From Thioclava nitratireducens (GTDB taxonomy: Bacteria; Pseudomonadota; Alphaproteobacteria; Rhodobacterales; Rhodobacteraceae), in assembly GCF_001940525.2 (NCBI RefSeq), contig NZ_CP019439.1:1-64000 (forward strand): a DNA stretch of 64,000 bases. Reading direction: 5' to 3'. This document shows, in pieces, positions 35,532 to 43,116 of the stretch. Position 1 is the stretch's first letter; every line of letters starts with the position of its first letter. The notes under the pieces are model-generated. The model searched no databases. It had not been told where the DNA came from and saw only the letters and a program-made list of their open reading frames with translations. A program made the translations under genes and the position numbers.

Positions 35532-36719
35532 ATGGATAATACCTTTGTGCATGAGGATCTCAACGCGGTGATCCGCCAGCATTCGGAATGGCTGGCGAAC
35601 CAGTTGCATTCGCAACGTGAGAGCCTGTTTCCACCCGATGCCGAGAAGACCATGCGCAAATTCACCTCTGGTGAGGCTGCGGGGCTGCTCGGCGTAAACG
35701 ATTCCTATCTTCGCAAACTCAACTTGGATGGCAAAGGGCCTTCTCCCGAGCTTACCGCCGGCAACCGTCGTCTTTACTCGGCGCAGGATATCCAGGCGCT
35801 GCGTGTGCTCCTTGAAAAAACCGCTCGCAAGCCGGGCGATTACGTTCCCGGACGACGAGAAGGTGATCATCTTCAGGTCATCGGCGTGATGAATTTCAAG
35901 GGCGGGTCCGGAAAAACAACAACCTCTGCCCATCTCGCTCAACGGCTTGCCCTGCGCGGATATCGTGTGCTGGGCATTGATCTTGACCCACAAGCTTCCT
36001 TCACCGCGCTGCACGGCGTTCAGCCGGAATTGGACCTCGAAGATGGCGGCACTCTCTACGATGCGATCCGCTATGAGGACCCGGAGCCGATCCGGTCGGT
36101 CATCCGCAAGACCTATATCCCCAATTTGGACTTGATCCCCGGCAACCTCGAACTGATGGAGTTCGAGCACGACACCCCGCGCGCGCTGGCGCAGGGCAAT
36201 GCCGGACTTTTCTTCTTCCGCGTGAAGGAGGCGCTGGCCCAGGTCGATGAGGATTACGACGTGGTCGTCATAGATTGCCCGCCGCAGCTTGGCTTTCTGA
36301 CCATGTCCGCCCTGTCCGCGGCCACGGGCGTTCTGGTGACCATCCATCCAGAGATGCTCGATGTGATGTCCATGTCGCAATTCCTCCGCATGACAGCCGA
36401 CCTCATGGACGTGATCGCCGAGAGCGGCGCTGACATGTCTCATGACTGGATGCGCTATGTTTTGACCCGCTACGAGCCGCAGGATGCGCCGCAGAACCGC
36501 ATCGTGGCTTTCCTGCGAACAATGTACGGCGAAGCCGTGCTGAATTCGCCCATGTTGAAGTCTACAGCCATCTCAGATGCGGGCCTGACCAAGCAGACAC
36601 TTTATGAAGTGGAACGCAGCGCGTTCACGCGTTCCACCTATGATCGCGCGATTGAGAGCCTGAATACGCTGAATGACGAGATCGCCGACCTAATCCAGAA
36701 AACCTGGGGGCGCACATGA
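35532..36719 (+). CDS. repA: plasmid partitioning ATPase RepA (ParA family)
   Basis: A 395-residue protein. The N-terminal HTH is RKFTSGEAAGLLGVNDSYLR. The deviant Walker A NFKGGSGKTTTSAHLAQRLA lies near residue 125, DLDPQASFTALHG (Walker A') follows, and YDVVVIDCPPQLGF is Walker B. It is a full-length repABC-type RepA that moves plasmid copies and represses the operon. Its stop overlaps the repB start by ATGA. Confidence 0.95.
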   Translation: MDNTFVHEDLNAVIRQHSEWLANQLHSQRESLFPPDAEKTMRKFTSGEAAGLLGVNDSYLRKLNLDGKGPSPELTAGNRRLYSAQDIQALRVLLEKTARKPGDYVPGRREGDHLQVIGVMNFKGGSGKTTTSAHLAQRLALRGYRVLGIDLDPQASFTALHGVQPELDLEDGGTLYDAIRYEDPEPIRSVIRKTYIPNLDLIPGNLELMEFEHDTPRALAQGNAGLFFFRVKEALAQVDEDYDVVVIDCPPQLGFLTMSALSAATGVLVTIHPEMLDVMSMSQFLRMTADLMDVIAESGADMSHDWMRYVLTRYEPQDAPQNRIVAFLRTMYGEAVLNSPMLKSTAISDAGLTKQTLYEVERSAFTRSTYDRAIESLNTLNDEIADLIQKTWGRT

Positions 36720-37732
36720 CCAGTGGCAAGAAGAAGCGCATGTCAATGCTGGACAGTCTTGCGGCAGCTGGGGCCCCCTCCCCTGCCTCTCAGACAGGTG
36801 CTGTGACACCGATGATGACCTCGAATCGCGCCCTTCGGTCCGCCCGCGACGCGGTCGATTCCCATCATGTTTGGGAACTGGACCCGGCGAGCATCGAAGA
36901 CGGGCGTATGGCGGACCGGCTTGACCCGGCCGATGTACTGGATTTGCGCGATGCGATTGAGGCGAACGGTCAGACTGTTCCGATCCTCGTGCGACGTGCG
37001 CCGGGTGAAGATGATCGCTACCTTTTGGTCTATGGGCGACGCAGGCTGGAGGCGATCCGTCAGTCCGATAAGGTTACCAAGGTTCGCGCGTTAGTCACCA
37101 ACCTGGATGACGACAGCGCTCTGCGTGCTCAGATTTCGGAGAACATGGGCCGGCGCGATTTGTCTTTTATTGAAAAGGCCCTGTTCGCAAAAGACCTTGT
37201 GTCGTCCGGCTTCGGAAATCAATCTCAGGTTGCAGAAATTCTTACCGTCACGAAGTCGTCCATATCTATGGCGATCGCGATCGCGGACATGGTCGGGCCG
37301 GATCTGGTACGCGCCATTGGCGCCGCCCATGGCATTGGCCGACCCCGATGGGAATCCCTTGGTCGGGCCATCGACGAGAATGGTCTGGACCGCGAGGACC
37401 TTATCGGGATCGCGAAAGAGGCACGTGAAAATGCCGAGACCTCCATGGTGGTGGATGACGTTGCCTCTACCAATGACCCGTCCATCCAAGCGTTCCTGGC
37501 CGTAGAAAAGGCTGTGACCAAGGCGATTAAACCGGCCAAGTCGCCCTCCCCTGCCCCACCTTCCAGCGTCCCGCTGAAGATCGGCGGCAAACGCGGCGGC
37601 ACGGTCAAACGCACTGCCAAGGGCCTATCGATCGAGTTGGCGGATGGAGACTTCGCCGATTGGGTCGAGACGCAAGTGCATGACATGATTGAAGACCTTC
37701 ACGAGCGCTGGAAGCAGCGGTCGGAAGACTGA
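36716..37732 (+). CDS. repB: plasmid partitioning protein RepB (ParB family)
   Basis: A 338-residue ParB protein. The ParB/Srx domain has SIEDGRMADRLDPADVLDLR, then LVYGRRRLEAIRQSDKVTKV and ENMGRRDLSFIEKALFAKDL. The HTH is FGNQSQVAEILTVTKSSISM. By family knowledge it binds the plasmid's parS and loads RepA. The two 18-bp palindromes after repC are its likely sites. Confidence 0.95.
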   Translation: MTSGKKKRMSMLDSLAAAGAPSPASQTGAVTPMMTSNRALRSARDAVDSHHVWELDPASIEDGRMADRLDPADVLDLRDAIEANGQTVPILVRRAPGEDDRYLLVYGRRRLEAIRQSDKVTKVRALVTNLDDDSALRAQISENMGRRDLSFIEKALFAKDLVSSGFGNQSQVAEILTVTKSSISMAIAIADMVGPDLVRAIGAAHGIGRPRWESLGRAIDENGLDREDLIGIAKEARENAETSMVVDDVASTNDPSIQAFLAVEKAVTKAIKPAKSPSPAPPSSVPLKIGGKRGGTVKRTAKGLSIELADGDFADWVETQVHDMIEDLHERWKQRSED

Positions 37733-37799
37733 GGAAGAGCAGAAATCAAAGAAGGAGGCACGAAAAGGCAAAAGAAAAGGTCCCGCAAAGCGACCACTC

Positions 37800-37880
37800 C
37801 ACGAGACCCTAACTTGTTTCTAGCACCTTCAAGGTAGTGTCCGGAGCTATTTTCCGCAAGTCCAAAGTGATTCGCGGACC
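37800..37880 (-). ncRNA. candidate counter-transcribed incompatibility RNA
   Basis: The 165-base repB-repC gap is where repABC plasmids encode a small antisense RNA that limits repC translation. A TCCGC/GCGGA stem (37853-37878) followed by ATATTTTT lies 20 bases before repC, fitting the terminator-like S-element, and the minus strand across it would form the antisense stem-loop. The promoter was not identified; limits are approximate. Confidence 0.4.
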
Positions 37881-37897
37881 GGGATATTTTTGTCTTC

Positions 37898-39145
37898 GTG
37901 AATGACAAAATGGACTACACGCCCGTATCGCCGTTCCGGCGAACGATAGATGCTGCCATCCTGAAACATCAGGCAGCGACCCAGGAAGACCTGCCCCCAG
38001 CCGGCGCCAACAAGTGGGAGGTCCTGAGGGAGCTCGCTGCCGCTCGAGTCGCGTTCGGCTTGTCCGATCGGGATTTGACGGTGCTTCAGGCGCTGGTCAG
38101 CTTTCACCAAGCGACAATTCTCGGAGGCAATGACAGCGAATTGATTGTACATCCGTCCAACAAGGCGATTTGCGAGCGCCTGAACGGCATGCCCTGCTCG
38201 ACGATGCGGCGCCACCTCTCCAACCTAGTGCAGACTGGCTTTGTTGTCCGGCGCGATAGCCCCAATGGGAAGCGCTATGCCCGCCGCTACGGCGACGACA
38301 AGGTTGCGTTTGGGTTCGACCTTTCTCCGCTCGTTCGACGCTTCCAGGAGGTTTGTGAGGCCGCTGAGACCGTCCGGGCCGCAGAAGAGCGGTACAAGCG
38401 CCTACGTGCCACTGTGAGCCTCATGCGGCGTGACCTCGCAGGTCTGGCCGAGTACGGGCGCTCACTTCGTCCGGATCAAGGCGTCTGGGACCAATTCTCT
38501 GATCTTGCGGCCCTAATGGCCCGAGATCTTCGCAGAAAACTCGAAATGGAAGACCTTAGGCGCATCGAAGACGCTTTGGGGTCAGCTTTAGATCACGCCC
38601 GAAGCCTTCTGGATGGCTGTGAAACAGAGAATATGAGCACCAATGATGCTGTTTCTGAGCAGCACTATCAGAATTCAAATAAAGACTCTTATGATCTTGA
38701 ACCTCGCTTAGAAAAAGCGCGGGACGGAGGCGCTGTGCGCGAAACTCCAGAAGTTGCCAATAGTCCTCTGTGTTCTGAAGATGAGGGCAACTCAACGGCA
38801 ACTATTGACGATCAACTGATGCCGAACATACCGCTTGGTCTCGTCCTCGCCTCCTGTCAGGAATTCAAAGCGTATTCCGAGCAGCCGGTGCGCCACTGGC
38901 ACGATCTGGTCCGGGTGGCTGATGTGGTCAGGCCCATGATGGGTATTTCCCCGTCCGCGTGGGACGAGGCGAAACGCTATATGGGTCCCGAAGAAGCGTC
39001 TGTTGTGATCGTTGCAATGCTTGAACGGTTTGCGGAAATCCGATCACCTGGAGGCTACTTGAGAACCCTATCTTCAAAGGCAGCAATTGGGGAGTTCTCC
39101 TGCGGTCCTATGATCATGGCCTTGATGCGGCGGGATGCTGCATGA
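37898..39145 (+). CDS. repC: plasmid replication initiator RepC
   Basis: A 415-residue RepC from a GTG at 37898; an ATG at 37910 (DYTPVSPFRR) is an equally good start and resembles many RepC N-termini. It has LSDRDLTVLQALVSFHQATI, SNKAICERLNGMPCSTMRRH and LSNLVQTGFVVRRDSPNGKR (winged helix). The C-terminal domain has PLGLVLASCQEFKAYSEQPV. RepC origins usually lie inside repC; the AT-rich stretch near 38640-38800 is a candidate, not proven. Confidence 0.93.
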   Translation: MNDKMDYTPVSPFRRTIDAAILKHQAATQEDLPPAGANKWEVLRELAAARVAFGLSDRDLTVLQALVSFHQATILGGNDSELIVHPSNKAICERLNGMPCSTMRRHLSNLVQTGFVVRRDSPNGKRYARRYGDDKVAFGFDLSPLVRRFQEVCEAAETVRAAEERYKRLRATVSLMRRDLAGLAEYGRSLRPDQGVWDQFSDLAALMARDLRRKLEMEDLRRIEDALGSALDHARSLLDGCETENMSTNDAVSEQHYQNSNKDSYDLEPRLEKARDGGAVRETPEVANSPLCSEDEGNSTATIDDQLMPNIPLGLVLASCQEFKAYSEQPVRHWHDLVRVADVVRPMMGISPSAWDEAKRYMGPEEASVVIVAMLERFAEIRSPGGYLRTLSSKAAIGEFSCGPMIMALMRRDAA

Positions 39146-39147
39146 TG

Positions 39148-39165
39148 AGTTCACAGCTGTGAACT
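39148..39165. promoter_or_regulatory. parS-like palindrome 1
   Basis: AGTTCACAGCTGTGAACT is a perfect 18-bp palindrome 3 bases after repC. Palindromes of this type at the 3' end of repABC are ParB/RepB binding sites. Confidence 0.75.
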
Positions 39166-39192
39166 CGGCTGACAAGTAGGATAGCTCGGGAT

Positions 39193-39210
39193 AGTTCACA
39201 GTTGTGAACT
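39193..39210. promoter_or_regulatory. parS-like palindrome 2
   Basis: AGTTCACAGTTGTGAACT repeats the first palindrome with one centre mismatch, 45 bases downstream, before the convergent Fic gene. Confidence 0.75.
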
Positions 39211-39276
39211 TCTTTCCAACACGGTCAGAGGCTGCTCTCGCGGACTTGGCCAGAAACAGGGTCCTTCGGTTGCCAG

Positions 39277-40479
39277 TCACGCGGGCAGGTCACCGTCACC
39301 AAACAGGTTTGGAAAGAGCCGCTCTCGATAATCCAACGGAAACGCCAACCGCACCGGAGTCTTCGGAGATGCGGAGGTCAGGTATCCGGCGGCAGTCAGT
39401 TTACTCAGTGTGTTGCGAGCCGTACGCTCGGACGTCTTGAGCACAACTTGCGCGTCGCCACGTTCCAGTGCACCATGTCGAAGAACCGCCGAGATCAGTT
39501 CCGGCGCACGCTTGTCATCGATTGTATCTGCAACAAGACGACGATACCGTTGGTCCAACCCCCCGAGATCGAACAATTTTGCGGAGAAGGTGATCTGGTA
39601 AAGCGTCACTTTCAGGAACCATTCACTGAACGTCTTCAGTGCCGCTTCTGACAGGTTCCCTCGTCCGTCGCGGTCTCCGCGGCGTGGGCTGTCGGCCAGA
39701 TCCATCATCCGTTTGTACTCGCCCCGATCGGTCAGCCCGCGGGCCAGCCCACGCGATACGGACCAAAGCCCTTGGCCACCAATCCCCGCTGTGAGGGCCA
39801 TGGCATGAGACATCAGTCTGCTGACACGACCGTTGCCATCCGGGAAAGGGTGGATGTAGTTCAACCGGTGATGTGCAGACGCGATCGCGATGATCCGTCC
39901 GCTCGAAGACCGTTCCGCAATTTGAAACCGTTTGTCAAAGTGATCCATGAACGCCGCAACGCGTGACGATGATGGGGGTAGGTGGCGCCCGACCGCAACT
40001 TCTCGATCATCGTCCTGGCGCATACGTCCCGGAACGATGGGCTCCTGTGTGCCGTCGGGATGTTCGAGGACCCGAAACTCGTCAGGCATCTCGTCGTAGA
40101 AGCTCTTATGGACCCAAGTCAGGAATTCGACAGATGTGGGGCGGGGCAGGGTGCCTATGCGATGCATCTCGTCGATGGCCCGTTGAACGATGACGTGCGC
40201 CCGGGCCTCAAGGGCGAGAGGGCGGGTTTCTTCCTCAAGCTCGGCGCCAGCCAGCGCCCTTTCGATGTCGCGGGGGCGTGTGTTGTGCCCTTCGATCAGG
40301 TTGGAGTAGTAACAGTTCATCACGCGGACGAGATCGGCAAGCTCGGCTGCGCTGTCAGGATGCAGCCCTTGTCCCAGCCCGGTGGCTTCCCTCTGGATGT
40401 CGACCGAAAGGTCTGCCAATTCTGTAGGAATATGCTCCTCGAAGAAGCAGGGTTCGATTCTGGCGGGCGTTTCCAGCAT
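39277..40479 (-). CDS. Fic family protein (AMPylase-type)
   Basis: A 400-residue protein from the ATG at 40479. The Fic core is HHRLNYIHPFPDGNGRVSRL, matching HxFx(D/E)GN(G/K)R. An N-terminal segment (YYSNLIEGHNTRP) corresponds to the (S/T)xxxE(G/N) inhibitory helix with Glu present, so it is probably self-inhibited. A C-terminal winged helix (GDAQVVLKTSERTARNTLSK) suggests DNA binding. Fic enzymes transfer AMP from ATP to protein Ser/Thr/Tyr. It converges with repC across the parS pair. Confidence 0.85.
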   Translation of the reverse strand: MLETPARIEPCFFEEHIPTELADLSVDIQREATGLGQGLHPDSAAELADLVRVMNCYYSNLIEGHNTRPRDIERALAGAELEEETRPLALEARAHVIVQRAIDEMHRIGTLPRPTSVEFLTWVHKSFYDEMPDEFRVLEHPDGTQEPIVPGRMRQDDDREVAVGRHLPPSSSRVAAFMDHFDKRFQIAERSSSGRIIAIASAHHRLNYIHPFPDGNGRVSRLMSHAMALTAGIGGQGLWSVSRGLARGLTDRGEYKRMMDLADSPRRGDRDGRGNLSEAALKTFSEWFLKVTLYQITFSAKLFDLGGLDQRYRRLVADTIDDKRAPELISAVLRHGALERGDAQVVLKTSERTARNTLSKLTAAGYLTSASPKTPVRLAFPLDYRERLFPNLFGDGDLPA

Positions 40480-40796
40480 TTTTGCCGATCTTTTATGTTT
40501 GCAAAGTAATTGAAAAACATACACATTTTGGAGCCGCAGGCAAGGTTTTGCCGATATGCGTTGCCGATCTTGCCTGCCGATCTGAATTTGCTGTTCCAAA
40601 TCAAGGGCTTCTGGAGACGGCCCGGTATTGAGCCGTTTGTTGGGGACCCGTTGGTTTTTGAGAAGGACAGGGTCCGTACCCGGGAAAAGGGAAAGTGGAC
40701 TTCGGATTTTTGTGACTTACGGATGAGGGACCTTGGGGTGCCTCGGACGGGTCCGGGCCGGGTTCCGGTCTGCCGTTCCGGATGAAGGGCATTCCC
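40480..40796. other. 317-base gene-free region upstream of fic
   Basis: It holds the fic promoter side and the TGCCGAT repeats (listed separately). The rest is GC-rich with runs GGGACC and no frame that looks coding. Confidence 0.5.
40548..40586. repeat. three tandem 13-bp iteron-like repeats
   Basis: TTGCCGATATGCG, TTGCCGATCTTGC and CTGCCGATCTGAA are contiguous at 40548, 40561 and 40574. A fourth copy, TTGCCGATCTTTT, lies at 40482 directly before the fic start. The core TGCCGAT(C/A)T is constant. They could be operators of fic or remnants of an iteron origin. Confidence 0.7.
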
Positions 40797-41267
40797 ATGC
40801 AAACAGGTGTCTTGCGCGTGCTGCGCGCGACCGCTGCCTCTTGGTGGCGGCATAGAGAGCTGCGCCGAACCGGCGAGACGGAGCTGGCACGGCAGCTCGA
40901 GCGGAAAGCCGTTCTCCGCGATCTCGGCTATCTCAGGCAGGCTACGTCATTGCCAAACGCGCATGTGATCTGCGGGGATGGTGGGACGTTCATCCATCTC
41001 GGTTGGACCACCGTGTCGACTCTCGCGCCTATCGAGCGCTTCCCCCTGGCCGTGCTTGCGGTCGCACGAGGGACACCCGCCATCGACATTCGACCCGTCA
41101 CCAATGTCATCGCCTTCGCGAACCTGCCGCAAGTTACGCGGGACGGTTCGGTCGACCCGGACCGTTCGGGTGCCGGCAGGTCCGTCTCGCTGACCACCTA
41201 CATCGACATGGTCGAAAAGCTCGGTGCCAGCATCACCAACGATCCGCGGCCCCGTCGGTCAATCTGA
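40797..41267 (+). CDS. plasmid hypothetical protein
   Basis: About 156 residues from the ATG at 40797 (a Met at 40782 is in frame; the AAGGGC sequence favours the later one). It begins with a basic amphipathic stretch (VLRVLRATAASWWRHRELRR) and an otherwise unremarkable, mildly hydrophobic core. No family is recognised. It starts the plus-strand block and is followed by the ArdC-like gene 40 bases later. Confidence 0.55.
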   Translation: MQTGVLRVLRATAASWWRHRELRRTGETELARQLERKAVLRDLGYLRQATSLPNAHVICGDGGTFIHLGWTTVSTLAPIERFPLAVLAVARGTPAIDIRPVTNVIAFANLPQVTRDGSVDPDRSGAGRSVSLTTYIDMVEKLGASITNDPRPRRSI

Positions 41268-41307
41268 TCTCCATTCCCTCTCACCAAAACTCGAAAGGAC
41301 GCCAGCC

Positions 41308-42249
41308 ATGGCCCGATCCCGCACGCCCAAATTCGATGCCTCCGAGGTCATCACCAACGAAATCATCCGTATCATCGAGCGCGGTGTCCTGCCGTGGCGC
41401 AAGCCCTGGACCGCAGGCGGCAGCTCGCGCCCCCTGCGCGTGGGCGGTGAGCCCTACCAGGGGGTCAACAACTTCCTGCTAACCATGCGCACCGTGATGG
41501 CGGGGCACAGCTCGCCCTTCTGGATGACGCTGCCGCAGGCCAATGCCTTGGACGCAAAGGTTCGCAAGGGCGAGAAATCCTCTGTCGTCGTCTATTACGG
41601 TCAAAGCCGGAAAGACGCGGGCGGCGATGAGCATGACCGCAGCGACGGGGATGATCACTCCGAGGAAGCCCACATCTTTCGCTTTCAGAAATCCTACCGC
41701 GTGTTCAATGCCTGCCAGATCGAGGGCTTGCCCGACAGCTTCTTTCCCGATCCGGAGCCCGTGCCCAAGCATCCGCCGTCCGAGCCCATCCCGCACATGC
41801 AGGCGTTTTTCGATGCCATCGACATCACGACCGTCTTCACGGGGACGGAGGCGTACTATTTGCCTCCCGTGGACAAGGTTTACATGCCATCCATCACGCG
41901 GTTCCAGGACCCGCGCAATTTCTACGGGGTCTGGGCCCATGAGCTGGCCCATGCCACGAAGGCCCCGCATCGACTGAACCGTGATTTCGGGTTCTCGAAG
42001 TTCGGCAACACGTCCTATGCGCGCGAGGAGATCGTCGCGGAACTGACCTCCGTGTTTATGGGTCAGACGCTCGGCTTCACGGCCCATACGCTCGAGATGA
42101 ATGCCGCCTATCTCCACAACTGGTTGCGCGTTCTTCGGTCGGACAAGGGTGCGATCTTCAAGCACGCCGCGGATGCGCAGCGCGCCTGTGATTACCTGAT
42201 CGCACGGTCAGAGGCGGGCAGGGCAGGGCGCAGCGCCGAGGCTGCTTGA
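41308..42249 (+). CDS. ArdC-like antirestriction / zincin metallopeptidase
   Basis: A 313-residue protein. The N-terminal ssDNA-binding part is VITNEIIRIIERGVLPWRKP followed by RPLRVGGEPYQGVNNFLLTM, typical of ArdC/DUF1738. The C-terminal zincin domain has GVWAHELAHATKAPHRLNRD (HExxH) and YAREEIVAELTSVFMGQTLG with the third ligand Glu. ArdC proteins protect incoming single-stranded plasmid DNA during conjugation. The ATG at 41308 is preceded by AAAGGACG. This is the usual leading-region place for the gene. Confidence 0.88.
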   Translation: MARSRTPKFDASEVITNEIIRIIERGVLPWRKPWTAGGSSRPLRVGGEPYQGVNNFLLTMRTVMAGHSSPFWMTLPQANALDAKVRKGEKSSVVVYYGQSRKDAGGDEHDRSDGDDHSEEAHIFRFQKSYRVFNACQIEGLPDSFFPDPEPVPKHPPSEPIPHMQAFFDAIDITTVFTGTEAYYLPPVDKVYMPSITRFQDPRNFYGVWAHELAHATKAPHRLNRDFGFSKFGNTSYAREEIVAELTSVFMGQTLGFTAHTLEMNAAYLHNWLRVLRSDKGAIFKHAADAQRACDYLIARSEAGRAGRSAEAA

Positions 42250-42272
42250 CCATACGGAGAACGGAGACTCGC

Positions 42273-42482
42273 ATGTCACGCAAGGAACCCAAGACGCTGC
42301 GGGTGGCCTGCTTCAACGACGGCCGCCGCAAGATCATCTCCTTCAAACGCGGTGCCTATTGGTGGAGCGCGTCTGAGGGCGCGTATCCGCTCTCGGCAGC
42401 GCTCGAGACCATCAAGGAACGGGGTGGCTGGGTCAAGACCATCCCCAACCCGAATTACAGATCCAAGGGGCTGTTCGGGTAG
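42273..42482 (+). CDS. small plasmid hypothetical protein
   Basis: Sixty-nine residues from the ATG at 42273: RKEPKTLRVACFNDGRRKII and SFKRGAYWWSASEGAYPLSA, a beta-rich small protein. It is not recognised by name. It follows the ArdC-like gene by 23 bases and shares its orientation. Confidence 0.6.
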   Translation: MSRKEPKTLRVACFNDGRRKIISFKRGAYWWSASEGAYPLSAALETIKERGGWVKTIPNPNYRSKGLFG

Positions 42483-42514
42483 GGCACCTTCTCCTTCGGT
42501 CCTGCCGCCAGGCG

Positions 42515-42539
42515 GAAAAGAAAAAGCAGGCTTTGAGAT
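42515..42539 (+). repeat. intergenic motif copy 1
   Basis: GAAAAGAAAAAGCAGGCTTT, one of five copies of the pattern AAAG-NN-AAAGCRGGCTTT. It lies 31 bases before the DUF3768 gene. Confidence 0.5.
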
Positions 42540-42569
42540 GGGTGTTTCAACTTCACAGAGGAATGCCCC

Positions 42570-42959
42570 ATGACCATCACCGCACAACCCCAGACAGACC
42601 GCCCTGATCCGAGTGTGATCGCAGCGCAGAACGACGCGTTTCGCAGGCTCGCATGCCTTGGAGTACCGCTCGCGCAGCCCATCCAGGGCCGAATGCATGT
42701 CACCCGCTCGCTTATGGAGGCCGGTGACGGCTTCATGGCCGAGGCGGTGAAGGCCACCGGTGAGTTTGCCACGTTCGAGCCTGAGAATGATCCCGAGGGA
42801 TGGCACGATTTCGGGGCGGTCGAGATCCGGGGCGAGACCGTGTTCTGGAAAATCGATCTTTATGAAGCCGGTTCGGATTTCCGCTACGGGGCTGAGACCC
42901 CGGACAATCCTGCCACCACCATGCGCGTTTTGACCATCATGCTGGCGCGCGACTGGTAG
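42570..42959 (+). CDS. DUF3768 family protein
   Basis: A 129-residue protein with FEPENDPEGWHDFGAVEIRG, then ETVFWKIDLYEAGSDFRYGA and TTMRVLTIMLARDW at the C-terminus, the pattern of DUF3768 proteins of alphaproteobacterial plasmids. Biochemical function unknown. It ends 39 bases before a strong terminator. Confidence 0.8.
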   Translation: MTITAQPQTDRPDPSVIAAQNDAFRRLACLGVPLAQPIQGRMHVTRSLMEAGDGFMAEAVKATGEFATFEPENDPEGWHDFGAVEIRGETVFWKIDLYEAGSDFRYGAETPDNPATTMRVLTIMLARDW

Positions 42960-42998
42960 AAGGGCAGGGGACGCCTCCCCCTGACATCTCAGACGATG

Positions 42999-43036
42999 AA
43001 GGCCCGCTGCCCCAAAAAGGCAAAGCGGGCCTTTTG
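42999..43036 (+). terminator. rho-independent terminator (also motif copy 2)
   Basis: AAGGCCCGC / GCGGGCCTT with a 17-base loop and a TTTT run on the plus strand. Its right arm is the second copy of the intergenic motif (GGCAAAGCGGGCCTTT). Confidence 0.75.
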
Positions 43037-43116
43037 TCGTGGTGATCCCCGAAGCCGGGGATTGGTCACGCGCATGAACGCGCGGGCCGCTCCAAATCCA
43101 TCGAGAAGGATATCCC

